DNA of 64,000 nt, taken from positions 26,880-90,879 of the forward strand of contig CAUYUJ010018619.1 in NCBI GenBank assembly GCA_963575745.1, written 5' to 3'. Shown here in pieces: positions 51,726 through 61,570 of the stretch. The notes under the pieces were generated by a model. The model was not told where the DNA came from, made no database searches, and saw only the letters and a program-made list of their open reading frames with translations. Made by a program: the position numbers and the translations under genes. Numbering within the stretch: position 1 is the first letter of the stretch; each line of letters starts with the position of its first letter. Source of the DNA: Prorocentrum cordatum (taxonomy: Eukaryota > Sar > Dinophyceae > Prorocentrales > Prorocentraceae).

Positions 51726-51900
51726 ATGCGGAGGGCAGAGGCAGGTATGGGAGCAGCAGGAGCAGAAGGAGGGAGGAGGGATGGGGAGGAGGGAGGTGGA
51801 GAGACGAGGAGAGGAGAGAGGAGGAGAGGAGAGGAGAAGAGAGAACGCGGGGCGCTCTCCCTTCAAAGCGAGGACCCAACACCACGAGATGCTTGTTAAA
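51726..51900 (+). repeat. AG-rich spacer and right flank of 90-bp module
   Basis: ACATGCGGAGGGCAGAGGCAG at 51724 resembles 5155. GGA-rich DNA follows, then GCGAGGACCCAACACCACGA, matching about 18889. Confidence 0.75.
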
Positions 51901-52014
51901 ACTCCATTGATCCGTGTACGAGTGTCGCAAATTCGCACTCTGGGTCTTCAAAACATCCAACACGCCTCATGGGGTCTCCCAGACACACCCGCGAGCGTCC
52001 CTGAGGCACTCAAG

Positions 52015-52260
52015 ATGTTCCCAAGAGGGGCTAAAAGGCCCCCACAAGGGGCCCAAGAGAGGAACTCGAAGTGACCCCAGGAATCCTGCACCCCAAGATG
52101 GCCTCCGAGACCCCCAGCAGGCCCCCAAGAGGCGCCAAGAGGCCTCTCAAGGCCCCCAAGGAGGCTCCCAGTGAACCCCCGGGAAACCCCCCAGAGGCCT
52201 CAAAGGGGCGTCCAAGAGGCCCCCAATGCCTTCCGATAGACCCCAAGAGGCTTCTGAGCG
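52015..52260 (+). repeat. CCCAAGAGGCC short-period array
   Basis: Units such as GGCCCCCACAAGG, CCCCCAAGAGG and CCTCAAAGGGG at 10-12 bp spacing. Same family as 14965, 19620, 20035 and 58285. Confidence 0.7.
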
Positions 52261-52561
52261 GCCTCCACTCCGCGACCCAGGCACGGTGGGGAGTTGGGCC
52301 GAAAGCCATTAGATCCGCCTTGCCACAAGGGAGCCTGGCGTGCTGAGGTTCAAGGAGTCCTGGGTTCTTCGAGAACTCCCCCTGGGGCTTCGGCACAGCG
52401 CGCTGGGGTGCGTGTCTCGCCGGTGTTGCCGAAACGTTTGGCCGCGTGGGCGTATCCTGAAAGGCAGGGCGCGGCGGTGATTCGCCGTAGGCATCTTCGA
52501 TCGATGGCACCCAAACCGCAGGAGGTGCGCCTGACGGGAGAACGCCTCTGGCGGCTGCTAG

Positions 52562-52711
52562 ACGAACACCGACGTGGCCTCTGTCACCAGCAGGTTGCCT
52601 CTCACGTCTTTCGCTCACTACAATGATGCCGAGCAGACTGCCGACGAGGCGGTGCTACTGCTGCTCTGCGACCCGCTCGTCCTGGATGGCCTTGTCGAAC
52701 CTGTTGGATAA
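52562..52711 (+). other. Short protein-like open stretch, unassigned
   Basis: Between a TAG at 52559-52561 and a TAA at 52709-52711 one frame reads HYNDAEQTADEAVLLLLCDP and LVLDGLVEPVG. The composition is protein-like but no family is recognised and there is no start. It may be an exon end or chance. Confidence 0.15.
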
Positions 52712-52724
52712 CCCGCTGGGGGGA

Positions 52725-53267
52725 GGAGGACGAGGAGGAGGAGGAGGAGGAGGAGGAGAAGGAGGAGGAGGACGGTGAGAAAACAAACAGGACGAGGAAA
52801 AGGGAAAAAAGGAGACGGAGGAGGGAATGGAGAAAGAGGAGGACGAGAAAACGAAAGGAAGGGATGTGAATGGAGGAATAGGATGGGAGGGAGGGGGGAG
52901 AGGGTCAGGGAAGGGAACTGAAAACCAGGAGGACAAGCAAAGAGGGCCAGGGGAGGGATGCGTTGCAACATCTCGATCGGCAACATGAGGAGTCCGATCT
53001 CGTCAGCAGGACGGAAGCAACGACGACAACATGAAAGAAAGTCAACACCGACAACGACGACGACGACGACGACGCCGACGACGGCGACAAGGGCGAAGAG
53101 AACTGGGCACCAACGCGAGAGAACGGATGACGGAGGACGGAGGGGGGAGGAGCCAGCAAGGAGGGAATCGCCCGTCCGTGGAAATGTGGCGTGGACAGGT
53201 CATCCTCATGGTCATCCTCACAGTCGACGTCGTCGTCGTCCTCCTTCTCCTCATCATCATCAGCAGC
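52725..53267. other. GGA-rich DNA, then unassigned sequence
   Basis: GGA/GAGGAG-rich at about 52725-52830, a GACGAC run at 53050-53085, and GTC/CATCATCAG triplets just before the relict spliced leader. No gene recognised. Confidence 0.5.
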
Positions 53268-53289
53268 ACCGTAGCCACTTTGGCTCAAG
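53268..53289 (+). other. Relict dinoflagellate spliced leader
   Basis: The 22 bases begin ACCGTAGCCA and end TTTGGCTCAAG. They equal the conserved dinoflagellate spliced-leader sequence except C for T at position 11. The leader is normally encoded in separate short genes and joined to mRNA by trans-splicing. Its presence in front of an ATG in the genome is the known mark of an mRNA copied back into DNA. There is no GT donor directly after it, so this is not a spliced-leader RNA gene. Confidence 0.85.
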
Positions 53290-53515
53290 ATGCTTGTTCC
53301 ACAGGGGAACGCGTGGATACCGCTAGTCCGCGGCTTGATTTCGTTTCTCGGCCTGTTCGCCCAGGTCTGGACTGGGGCACCTGAGTGTCTCGACTCTGCT
53401 TCCGTCGCCTTGACGGGCGAAGGTAAGCCGCGGAGTTTCCAGTTCCCTTGTTCACCAAGACGGATGCCCTGGACGTGGTCTTCTGCGACGAGGACCCCTC
53501 CGTGGCGCAAGCATG
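53290..53515 (+). pseudogene. Putative retrocopy following the relict spliced leader
   Basis: The ATG follows the leader with no untranslated bases. The frame reads MLVPQGNAWIPLVRGLISFL, then a hydrophobic stretch (GLFAQVW) and EGKPRSFQF, and runs into the (GAT)n array as poly-Asp. The hydrophobic start could act as a signal or membrane segment. I do not recognise the protein. GAAGGTAAGCC at about 53421 resembles a splice donor. The start placement supports a former mRNA; the end is lost in the microsatellite. Confidence 0.45.
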
Positions 53516-53520
53516 ATCGC

Positions 53521-53614
<94 letters not shown>

Positions 53615-53621
53615 GTGGTGA

Positions 53622-53653
<32 letters not shown>

Positions 53654-53743
53654 ATGATGATGATAATGATAATGATAATGATGATGATAATGATAATGAA
53701 TGATAATGACAATGACAATGATGATAATGATATAATGATAATG

Positions 53744-53775
<32 letters not shown>

Positions 53776-53869
53776 GATAATGATGATGATAATGATAATG
53801 ATGATGGTGGTGATGATGATGTAATGATGATGGTGATGTGGTGATGTGATGGTGATGATGGTGATGGTG

Positions 53870-53966
<97 letters not shown>
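53516..53966 (+). repeat. (GAT)n array with GATAAT variants
   Basis: About 450 bp. Pure GAT at 53520-53612 and 53890-53966, with GATAATGATAATG in between. It abuts the start of LINE-B. Poly-Asp, poly-Met and poly-Ile/His frames are by-products. Confidence 0.95.
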
Positions 53967-53979
53967 CCGCCCTCGTCGT

Positions 53980-55138
53980 GTGCGGCAGCGTGAGAAGCAG
54001 GGTGGATGGCGCCAGCGTCGGCGCAGGCGGGGGCAGTACAACGTGCGCACCTCCAGCAGCCACTGGGAGTACGCGAATCGAGGGCACGAGGTGTGCTCGA
54101 CACGCGGTGGCGCCTACGTGGGTCGAGGTGCTTCTGGCGGAGGAGGTCGTGGAGCCGCTGCCGCCGCCCCTGCTGCACCTGTGCCTGACCCACATGCTGG
54201 GCAGCAACGAGCCGCCTCGGCCACTCGGTTGGCGGCGTGTCCCGAGCTCCAGGAATCCCTTGGAGACCAGGCGGCGCCGCCTGCGCCCCCAGCAGTGGTG
54301 CTCACCCCCTCGCAGCTCGATGCGGCGGCGAACATCGAGCGGACCCGCCTGGCCAAGGCGGTGGAGGATGCGGCCCGACAAATCCGGTCAGCCTGCCGGG
54401 AGGTCGAGCAAAAGCGCGCCGACTTCTGGAAGATCCGCGAGCAGCTCGAGGAGGCCCGCGAGGCCTAGCTCGCCGCTGAGGAGGGGCGGCGCGGCGCCCA
54501 ACAGGTCCAGCGCGACGCGGGCCAAGCCGCGCAGGCCTTCGACCCTAAGGTCTGGAAGGCGGCGAAGGCGGCGGACGCGCGCGCGGCCGAGGCCGAGCGC
54601 CTGCGCCAGCAGCGGGCCGCGCCCCCCGCTGCTGCGCCCGCGGCGCGCGCGGCCGCCGAGCCCGCCCGCCCCGTCGGCAGCCCTGCTCCCGCTGGAGATG
54701 CTCGCGCTGCTGGCGGCGTTGCTGAACCTGCGCCCACGGTGGTGGAGCCGCCCGACTTCGCCACCAAGTCTGCGGGTGAGTTTGCGGCCTGGGCGCGCGA
54801 GCACAACATGCCCGCAGGATTGTAGGAGGCGTTCGTGGCCATGCGCGCCACCATCCAAAATGCTGGAGATGACGCTGGCAACGACGCCGGCAGTGACGCA
54901 GGCGGCAGCGATGCAGGAGCTGGCGACGACGGGCTGCGTGCCCTTGGGAAGCGCGGGCAAGAGCAGATCCTCAGCGCCGAGGACCAGCAGCGGAGGGAGA
55001 TCCGCGCCAAGAATCGCACTGCCAAGCGCCTGGACACGACCAAGGAGCAGATCAACGAGCACTGCACCGAGTTTCTCAAGCAGGCCGCATCTGCCCCCGT
55101 GCCTGCAGGGCCCTCCCTTTGGCCTCCGTGCGTGTGCT
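53980..55138 (+). pseudogene. LINE-B ORF1 with two in-frame TAG codons
   Basis: One frame runs the whole length: a basic N-terminus (GGWRQRRRRRGQYNVRTSS, HWEYANRGHEVC), a Gly/Ala/Pro-rich linker, then a long heptad-like helix (LDAAANIERTRLAKAVEDAA, REVEQKRADFWKIREQLEEA) and a second charged helix near the end (EQILSAEDQQRREIRAKNR). TAG stops lie at 54466-54468 and 54824-54826; otherwise the frame is intact to the stop at 55136-55138. LINE ORF1 proteins bind RNA and often form trimers through coiled coils. The N-terminal Trp/His/Cys pattern may be a decayed zinc finger. Confidence 0.65.
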
Positions 55139-55157
55139 GAGCGTCTGTGAGGTCTGA

Positions 55158-56324
55158 GTGCGCGCGTGCGCGCGTAATTACGCGTTTAGCGCGCCTCGGG
55201 CACCCCTGCTGCCGCACCCCCGTCGGGGGCTTCGAGGCTCAGGGGGCAGCGATGCGGAGGAAGCGGCAGTCGTGAGGCCCGCGGGCCCTCCGGGCGCCGC
55301 GGGCCCCCGTTCGGGGGCCGCCGTCGGCACAAGGGGCGGGTCAGCGCGCCGCCGCCTGCCTGGCAGCGCGGGCGGGGCCCGACTGCCACGGGGGGAAGGG
55401 GGGGGCAGCCCGCCGAGCACCCTGAGGCCTTCCCCCCCTTCTCTCCCCCGCGGGCAAGCGCGCCCTCGCGACGTGCCTCTCTCGTGTCATGATGGTGCTG
55501 ACGACGAGTATCCAGGTGTCCAGCTGGCGCACTGCAGCGTCACTTGTTGGTCGAAGGTCGCGGGAAACTTCACCCCTGGCCTGCTGGGCCGCTCTGACGC
55601 CTCCCTCTTTTGTGGGCACCGTCTGCAGCAGAGTAAGCTGCCTCGTGCCAAGAGGCAGACCGCCGCGGTGGGCTGGAGGCCACATCTGCAGGCGGGCGTT
55701 CCAACGGGGGGCGGTGGGGCGCACGGGGGTGTCGGGATTGTGGCTAGCAAGAGCCTGTACTGTAAGCGGTTCCTGGCCCATCTGGGCGATGTCACCGATA
55801 TTGGTTCGGGGCCTGGATGGATGTTTCTAGAGCTGAAAACTCAGAAAGCGGTTCTGGCCGTTGGGGCATGCTATTTTGTCTCGTGCCTGGGAGTCGCGGG
55901 GGGGGACTTGTCCAAAATGCGGGGCATCGCCGAGTTCGTCCGCGCGCTCGGAACTCCCTGGATGTTGGTCGGGGACTTCAACATTGATGTCGAAACTATG
56001 TGGCTTTCTGGGTACCCGCAGTCTGCGCATGCTAAAGCGATGGCACCAGTGGGGGTGGACTTCACATGCTCGCAGGGGTCCGGCACCATGATTGACTATG
56101 CACTGGTCTCTCAAGATCTAAGTCCATATGTGCAGGTTGGAGCCCACGAGCCCTCACCGTTCAAAACTCACAGGTGCTTGTCAGCTAGCATTGCAAATCG
56201 TGTCTCGGTCCAGAAATTACGTCGGCGCTCGCGTCCGCGAACATTTCAGCTTGCCACGGGCCTGATCTACCGCGGCGGCGTTACCTCACGCAGGAGACGC
56301 GCTCAGCCGACGAAGGCACGATGA
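55158..56324 (+). pseudogene. LINE-B APE-type endonuclease (start of ORF2)
   Basis: The frame is open for 388 codons. The first 120 residues are Pro/Gly/Arg-rich and may not be coding. The endonuclease spans about 55520-56190: CSVTCWSKVAG, LLGRSDASLFCGHRLQ, GGVGIVASK, WMLVGDFNID (the GDFN metal motif), MIDYALVSQDL and PFKTHRCLS, in the position of the usual Ser-Asp-His. The Lys-Thr-His change and the lack of the Glu of the Q-E-T motif (here CGHRLQ) suggest reduced or lost activity. A later frame (56321-56797) continues the linker to the polymerase. Confidence 0.75.
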
Positions 56325-56797
56325 CGGAGCGCCCTGCGCAATTGGCGCACCTCGTTCCTCACGCGGCGGCGCACTCGGATGAGCGGGCTTCTGTACAATA
56401 CTCCCTGTGGTCACGTGCTAATGAACGCGCGTTTCTCTCTCACGCCTGCGCTGATACCCGCGTCGATGGCGACAGGAAGCATGGAGGGAGAGGCGCCGCT
56501 CTACACCTGGCCACTTCTACCATCGCTCACAGGGGAGGAACGGGAACAACTCATCGGAATCCGACTCTTGCCTACTGGCCGCGTTTCTCTGCTGAGTTGT
56601 CCGAGCTTCGCGATATTCTTCGACGAGACTCCCCCGAGCGTCGAGTCCACGGCCTGATCATGGAGATGGCCTCTCGGGTGAGCGAAGTCTCGCCCGTCTT
56701 GCCTGCTGCTCAGCCCCCCCGGCCGCCACGAGGGGCCTCGAGGACGGACTCATCCGCGCCCTCCCCCAGAGGGCTGGAGGGGCCCATGCCCGGCTAA
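56321..56797 (+). pseudogene. LINE-B ORF2 linker region
   Basis: In a new frame after the endonuclease, readings such as WSRANERAF, GGRGAALHLATST, AYWPRFSAELSELRDILRR and HGLIMEMASRVSEV are typical of the helical linker before a LINE polymerase. It ends at a stop at 56795-56797, just before a short tandem repeat. Confidence 0.5.
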
Positions 56798-56799
56798 AC

Positions 56800-56945
56800 G
56801 CGACAAAAAAACGGTTGGGTTTTTCAAGTCCCCCGAGGAAATGCCCGAGGAAATGCGACAAACAGCTGCCCGAGGAAATGCGACAAACAAACAGCGACAA
56901 ATCCCAACGCGACAAACAAACAGCTGCCCGAGGAAATGATGGATC
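56800..56945 (+). repeat. Short tandem repeat inside LINE-B
   Basis: GCCCGAGGAAATGCGACAAA and AACAAACAGCTGCCCGAGG recur about four times, with units of about 27-37 bp. It interrupts the linker-polymerase reading. Confidence 0.8.
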
Positions 56946-57034
56946 ATCGGGCTCAGTTGCGGAGGGGCCTATTGGCGGGCCTCGCCTGAGGAGAGAATGA
57001 GGTCGGGCGACGCCATTTCTGACCTCCGCGGCGC

Positions 57035-57777
57035 CGCTTTGGAGGCTGCTCGTGAGTTTCCCCCCCATCGCGGCCCAGGAGATTCAAGCGTGTAAGTTGT
57101 TCTCTGCCACCACCGCTGCTGGAGTTGCCGGATCGGGGCCTCGCGCGGCCGCCGAGCTGCCACCTGAGGCGCTCGACGCCCCGGCGTCCTCGTACTCCTT
57201 GTGTGAGGAGTGAATGGCCTGGCCTGAACAGACCCCCCATCGGGCTCATTGCGCTGCTCCCCAAGTCCCGGGTCGATGAGAGGCCTATCGGTAACTGACC
57301 CACCCTGCACCGTCTGTACACTCAGATAAGAGGGGCGGACACTGATCGGTGGACTACGGAGCATGTCGCTTTTCTGGGGCACGGCGGTCAAGGGATCGTC
57401 TGCCCTGAAGCCTACGCTGGTTCGCGAGCTCTACCATGACTGTGCGGTTCATGAAGGAGCCCCCTCGGTGGCGCCCCATTGGGACCTGAAGAAGTTGTTC
57501 GATATTGTCTGCCCGCGATTGCTCATCCGACTGGCCCTCAAGGCGAACTACCCTCCCCATTCGTTGTACCTGGGCACGTTGATCCACATGTCCCCCCGCA
57601 TGTTGGAGGTCGATGGCAGCGTTGCTCACGCGCTGCAAACTGGTCGCGGGGCGCTACCTGGATTTGCCCAGAGAATGTCCTAGGTTAAAGTCTATGTCTG
57701 TGAAGCCCTCGAGACCTGTCAGCACCAAATGAATGGTGAACTCTCTAGGGTGGCGGCCAGGGCTCGGGCGTTGGCAG
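57035..57777 (+). pseudogene. LINE-B reverse transcriptase, N-terminal half
   Basis: Spread over at least three frames: EWMAWPEQTP-like, then LIALLPKSRVDERPIGN (motif 0/1), LHRLYTQIRG, then frame 57363-57683 with DLKKLFDIV (motif A at about 57483) and GRGALPGFAQRMS (motif B). The reading continues weakly after the stop at 57681-57683 as VKVYVCEALE. The active-site Asp-Asp motif (C) is not found; it should lie where the following insertion begins. Non-functional. Confidence 0.65.
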
Positions 57778-58600
57778 AACTGGGTTTAGTGGAACCTGGT
57801 TTAGTGATTTGTACCGGGGGCGCCCCCCCGCCCCATTTCCACTAACCGGAACTGCCGTCACCCGAAAAACACCAGTTACGGCAAACCTGGTTTAGTGAAT
57901 CTGGCCCATTAAAGGGCCCCAGGGCCCTACCACTAACCGGGTCCCCTTGCCCGGGGTCCTGGCTATACCCGAAGGGCGCACGTCGATGACATTGCCCAGA
58001 ACATGGCTGGCCAGGAGCAGGAGCTCCAGATGCAATCCCACCAGCCCTCTGGGCGTCGGTGGTTTAGAGCGTTTCCTCTTCCACCCCTCCTTCTTCCCCT
58101 TCGGGGAGGGGTTTACCCCTCCCCCTACCCCCTCCCCACTGACCTGGACAGGGGGTTCCGCGGCGCGTTGGAGCGCCCAAGATCGACCCCTGGGAGGGCT
58201 AAAATTCGACACCCCTCACGAGGATCGTGGCTCCTGAGGGGGGGACTGTAATTAGGGAACCCCCCTTCGTTGATCGATCTCCTCCAAGATGGCTCCGAGG
58301 CCCCCCAAGAGGCCCCCAGGAGGCCCCCAAGAGACCCCCAAGAGGCCCCAAGAGACCCCCCAGAGGCACCCAAGAAGCGCCCAGGAGGCCCCAAGAAGCG
58401 CCCAGGAGGCCCCCAAAGGCCCCAAGATGGCCCCAAGAGGCCCCAAGAGGCCCCCAGGAGGCCCCAAAGAGGATCCCGAACGGCCCACAGAGGCCCCCCC
58501 GAGGCACCCAAGACGCCGAAAAGCCCCTCAGGACGACCCTCTACTCGCCTGGGCGTCGTTTCTGGACGGGCTGGTGGGGATACGCGAAGCGTCTAGAATT
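57778..58600 (+). mobile_element. Insertion in LINE-B: CCCAAGAGGCC repeat family
   Basis: It starts with TGGGTTTAGTGG and several inverted forms (CCACTAACCGG), then ATCCCACCAGCCCTCTGGGC (also near 16850), CCTCCCC...GTTGGAGCGCCCA (also 19556-19620), CACCCCTCACGAGGATCGTGG (also 14903), the 10-11 bp CCCAAGAGGCC array (58285-58520) and TTTCTGGACGGGCTGGTGGG (also 20900). The polymerase reading is present on both sides, so this is an insertion. Class unknown; no coding capacity. Confidence 0.7.
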
Positions 58601-59237
58601 GCTGCCGGCTGCCGTTCGGCTTGCGCACGAGATTGAGCTACTTGGCCTGGCGCCGAGAACCAAGGGCGCTCTTGCCTGTTCCTCTCAGGCTGTGGGGGCG
58701 CAACTTGCGCATAGCCTTCGGGCCGCGGGTCTTCGTTTCCAATCGAAGGCTCGGGACTCGGGTTCTTGTACGACGGCTGAAAGCAGGCGGAGGGTCCCTG
58801 AGATCAAACGGCGGAAGCTTGACGCGCGGCGCCGCGCTGGCTAGGTCGCCACTTTGTCCCGCATTTATCGGAAGGCGTCCAAGCATTCCAAACCTGGCGC
58901 GCTGTCCTCTGGAACCTGGGGCCATCAACTGGTGGGCATGTTCCCCCGCCAGCTGCAAACGGCGAGGGGTCAAGCGGCCCAGTGTTCGGGGTGGTGGACC
59001 CCAGGCCCCTGTTCCACGACGGTTCTGGCGCTCGTGTCGAGTAGCTGGACGACCTTCTTTTTCGCACGAGCAGTTGCTCAGCTTTGCCGACCTGTGGCGC
59101 GACTTAGGTCCCCGAGACCGCATGCGCGTCAAGAATGTTTGGGCTACTGCGGTCGACCTCTGCCTGAGCATCCCTGCCAACTGTCGTTGGCGACGGGGTC
59201 GGGGGCCTGCGATGGCGACTGTGGCCACCCTTTTTGA
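58600..59237 (+). pseudogene. LINE-B reverse transcriptase, C-terminal half
   Basis: After the insertion, readings in shifting frames give LAHEIELLGLAPRTKGALAC, HSLRAAGLRFQSKARDSG, then from 58854 SRIYRKASKHSKPGA, GHQLVGMFPRQLQTARGQAA and GPCSTTVLAL. These match the region after the active site and the thumb of RNase-H-bearing LINE polymerases. Frame changes near 58740, 58850 and 59050. Confidence 0.6.
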
Positions 59238-60786
59238 TTTGGATCGAACCCCCACCTCACCCTGCGAGCGGCAAGATGAATTTGGCTTCTCCGTGGACGC
59301 TGAAACCTTGGACTTTCGGTTTTACCTTTGGAGGGCCCTCCAGGTTACCTGTTCCCGATGGACCTGGGAAAAAACTGCGGTGCACTACTTGAGTGCCGGG
59401 GCCCAGGAAGGCGTTGACTTCTCCGTTCCGAGGAAACAGTTTGGTCGAAACCTTGATAATGAATCCCAGACCATTCTTCGTAATACCCTCGCGGGGGGGC
59501 TCTGGGCGGAGACCCGCCTGTTTGAGGCTGGATACGCTGCCTGCTCGTTATGCCCCAGGTGCGGACTTCAGCCTGAAACGCCCGCGCACCGTTTCTGGCA
59601 GTGCACGGCCAACCACTCCCTGGACGATCCTGCTGTCCAGGCCACAGAGTCTCTTGCCCCGATTGCGATCGCGGAGAACTCCTCTGTCCCCTCCCTGTGG
59701 AGTCGGGGGCTGATGTCCCTCGATCAGGTCGTGAATGGGCTCCCTGCTCCTCTCTCGTCGGCTTGGGCCTTTGGAGCTCTCCGAGGGGCCCTTCCCGTGA
59801 CGGGAGGAGACTGGGGGATCAATGAATCGGGAGGTGGTGAAACTCAGGATTTCAGACTAAGGAGGCGTGGGTGGAGTGCGGTTATGCTTCATGGCAACGA
59901 AGCTGAAGTGGCAGGTGGTATTTTCGGGACGTTGCCGCCTCCCTGTCAGAGCTCCCCACGCTCTGAGCTCTTCGCCCTGCTGATGTTGCTCACTCTGACG
60001 GAAAGAAATATCCTGGTGTTCTCTGATTACCTTCCCCTGGTGCGAAGGTTTCGGAAAGCCCCTGAGCATGCTGTGAGGAGTAAGAATATGCTGGACCTGT
60101 GGGTCCGCGTTTGGGACCGTGTCGGGACGCGTTCGGGTAAGGTTGATATCCGTTGGACGAAATCCCACCCCTCTCAGGCACAAATCGACGATCTGCAACT
60201 CTCGGGAGTGGAGCTCATTCTGAATAATGCTGCTGACCAGTGTGATTGTGAAGGCGCCCGTAGGGGCCAGTTGGGATCACAGGAAATCGGTGCTGTCCGT
60301 GACGCGGACGCTCTCCAGGAGAAGATGTTGTTGCGCCTCCTTGCTATTCAGCGTGAAGTGTTTCTCACCTGCTCCCGCGAGGCCCCTTCCCCTAAAGGTC
60401 TCGCGGCTACCCGCAGGAGGCCGGGCATCACCAGAGTTGAGGCGAGGGAGGCACGGCTGCTGGCCGCTGGTCATGACGCCCACTCGTCTCGGCACTATGT
60501 TCAGGTGTTCTCGGTGTACCCGCTCCATCTCTCGGAAGGGGCCCCTGTCTCAGTCTTGGCCAACAGTATGCGTCCCACTGTCAGAGTTCGGCCAGGTCGC
60601 AGGGGAGCGGACTCCCCAGGCGGAGAGGGACGCGCGCGACGAGCCGCCCACGCTGTCCGTGACGGACGTCCAGGCGCGGCGCCCTCCCTCCGACCATCCT
60701 CTCTTCTCCTCTGTCCACGAGTCCCACACCCTGGCGACCTGCCAGGATGTGCTGTATTGCATCGTCTGTGGGTCTTTCGGCGTTGA
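59050..60786 (+). pseudogene. LINE-B thumb, zinc cluster and RNase H domain
   Basis: Part of a 721-codon frame that opens at 58621 and becomes credible at about 59050. It contains DRMRVKNVWATAVDL, GPAMATVATLFDLD, a Cys/His cluster CSLCPRCGLQPETPAHRFWQ, and RNase H: NESGGGETQDF, SSPRSELFALL (Glu449), LVFSDYLPLV (Asp469), RWTKSHPS and LNNAADQCD (Asp539). The first catalytic Asp of RNase H (usually in DGS) is Asn401. Numbering is from the codon at 58621. The frame leaves the LINE reading near 60600. Confidence 0.8.
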
Positions 60787-60907
60787 TCAGGCCCGCAAGC
60801 TTTCCACGGGCTGTGTTCAGCCCACTGCCAAGGGGAGGGAGGCTTTGCCCCGACTGTCTCGTGGGCTGCCTCCCAAGTTAGGTATGTGTTTCCCCGTGCG
60901 GAGGTGA
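60600..60907 (+). pseudogene. LINE-B C-terminal end with CxxC motif
   Basis: In another frame (60227-60907) the last part reads TLSVTDVQARRPPSDHPLF, HTLATCQDVLYCIVCGSFG and KLSTGCVQPTAKGREALPRL, ending at 60905-60907. The C-x2-C ... C pattern is known at the ends of RNase-H-bearing LINEs of this kind. It lies about 50 bp before the 3' tail. Confidence 0.6.
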
Positions 60908-60939
60908 GTGTCTCATGCGCCCAGGCTTGCTATTGGTCA

Positions 60940-61079
60940 CCGCATTCAGCGCAATAAAAAATCATCAGCAGCAGCAGCATCATCAGCATCATCATCAGCA
61001 GCAGCAACCGCAGCAGCAGCATCATCGTCATCCTCGTCCTCATCGTACTCATCAAGATCAGCATCATTATCCTCATCAG

Positions 61080-61166
<87 letters not shown>

Positions 61167-61391
61167 AATCAGCATCGTCGTCGCCGTCATCGTGTTCGTC
61201 AGCGTCATCATCATCATCAGCAGCCTTATCATCATCATCATCCTCATCATCCTCCTCCTCCTCGTCATCATCGTCATCATCATCATCATCAGCATCATCA
61301 TCATCAGCATCTTCATCTTCATATTCATCTTCATCATCATCAACATCATCATCATCCTCCTCATCATCATCATCATCATCATCATCATCGG

Positions 61392-61461
<70 letters not shown>

Positions 61462-61570
61462 GTCATCGTCATCGTCATTATCATCATTGTCATCATCGCC
61501 ACCGCCACCACCACCATCCTCATCCTCATCCTCGCCGTCCTCATCACCCTCATCATCATCAGCAGGAGCT
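60940..61570 (+). repeat. (CAT)n array seeded at the LINE-B 3' tail
   Basis: AATAAAAAATCATCAGCAGCAG leads into about 600 bp of CAT with scattered CAG, CCT and CGT. Poly-Asp (minus), poly-His, Ile and Ser frames are by-products. Confidence 0.95.

Larger units (their letters stand above)
53967..60957 (+). mobile_element. LINE-B: non-LTR retrotransposon with RNase H, interrupted
   Basis: The order is a basic, coiled-coil ORF1, an APE-type endonuclease, reverse transcriptase, a zinc cluster, RNase H and a C-terminal Cys motif. It is about 7 kb including an insertion at 57778-58600 in the polymerase. Two TAG stops break ORF1 and several frame changes break ORF2. RNase H and the different endonuclease and polymerase sequence set it apart from LINE-A. 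It ends in AATAAAAAA followed by CAT/CAG triplets. The 5' end abuts a (GAT)n array. Confidence 0.88.

Noticed and set aside
53268-53289. Functional spliced-leader RNA gene
   Set aside because: The sequence after the leader is ATG and not GT, and no Sm-like site was seen; a retrocopy fits better.
53452-54381. His/Ile/Ser-rich minus frames of about 300-380 codons
   Set aside because: Reading of the (GAT)n array in opposite strand frames.
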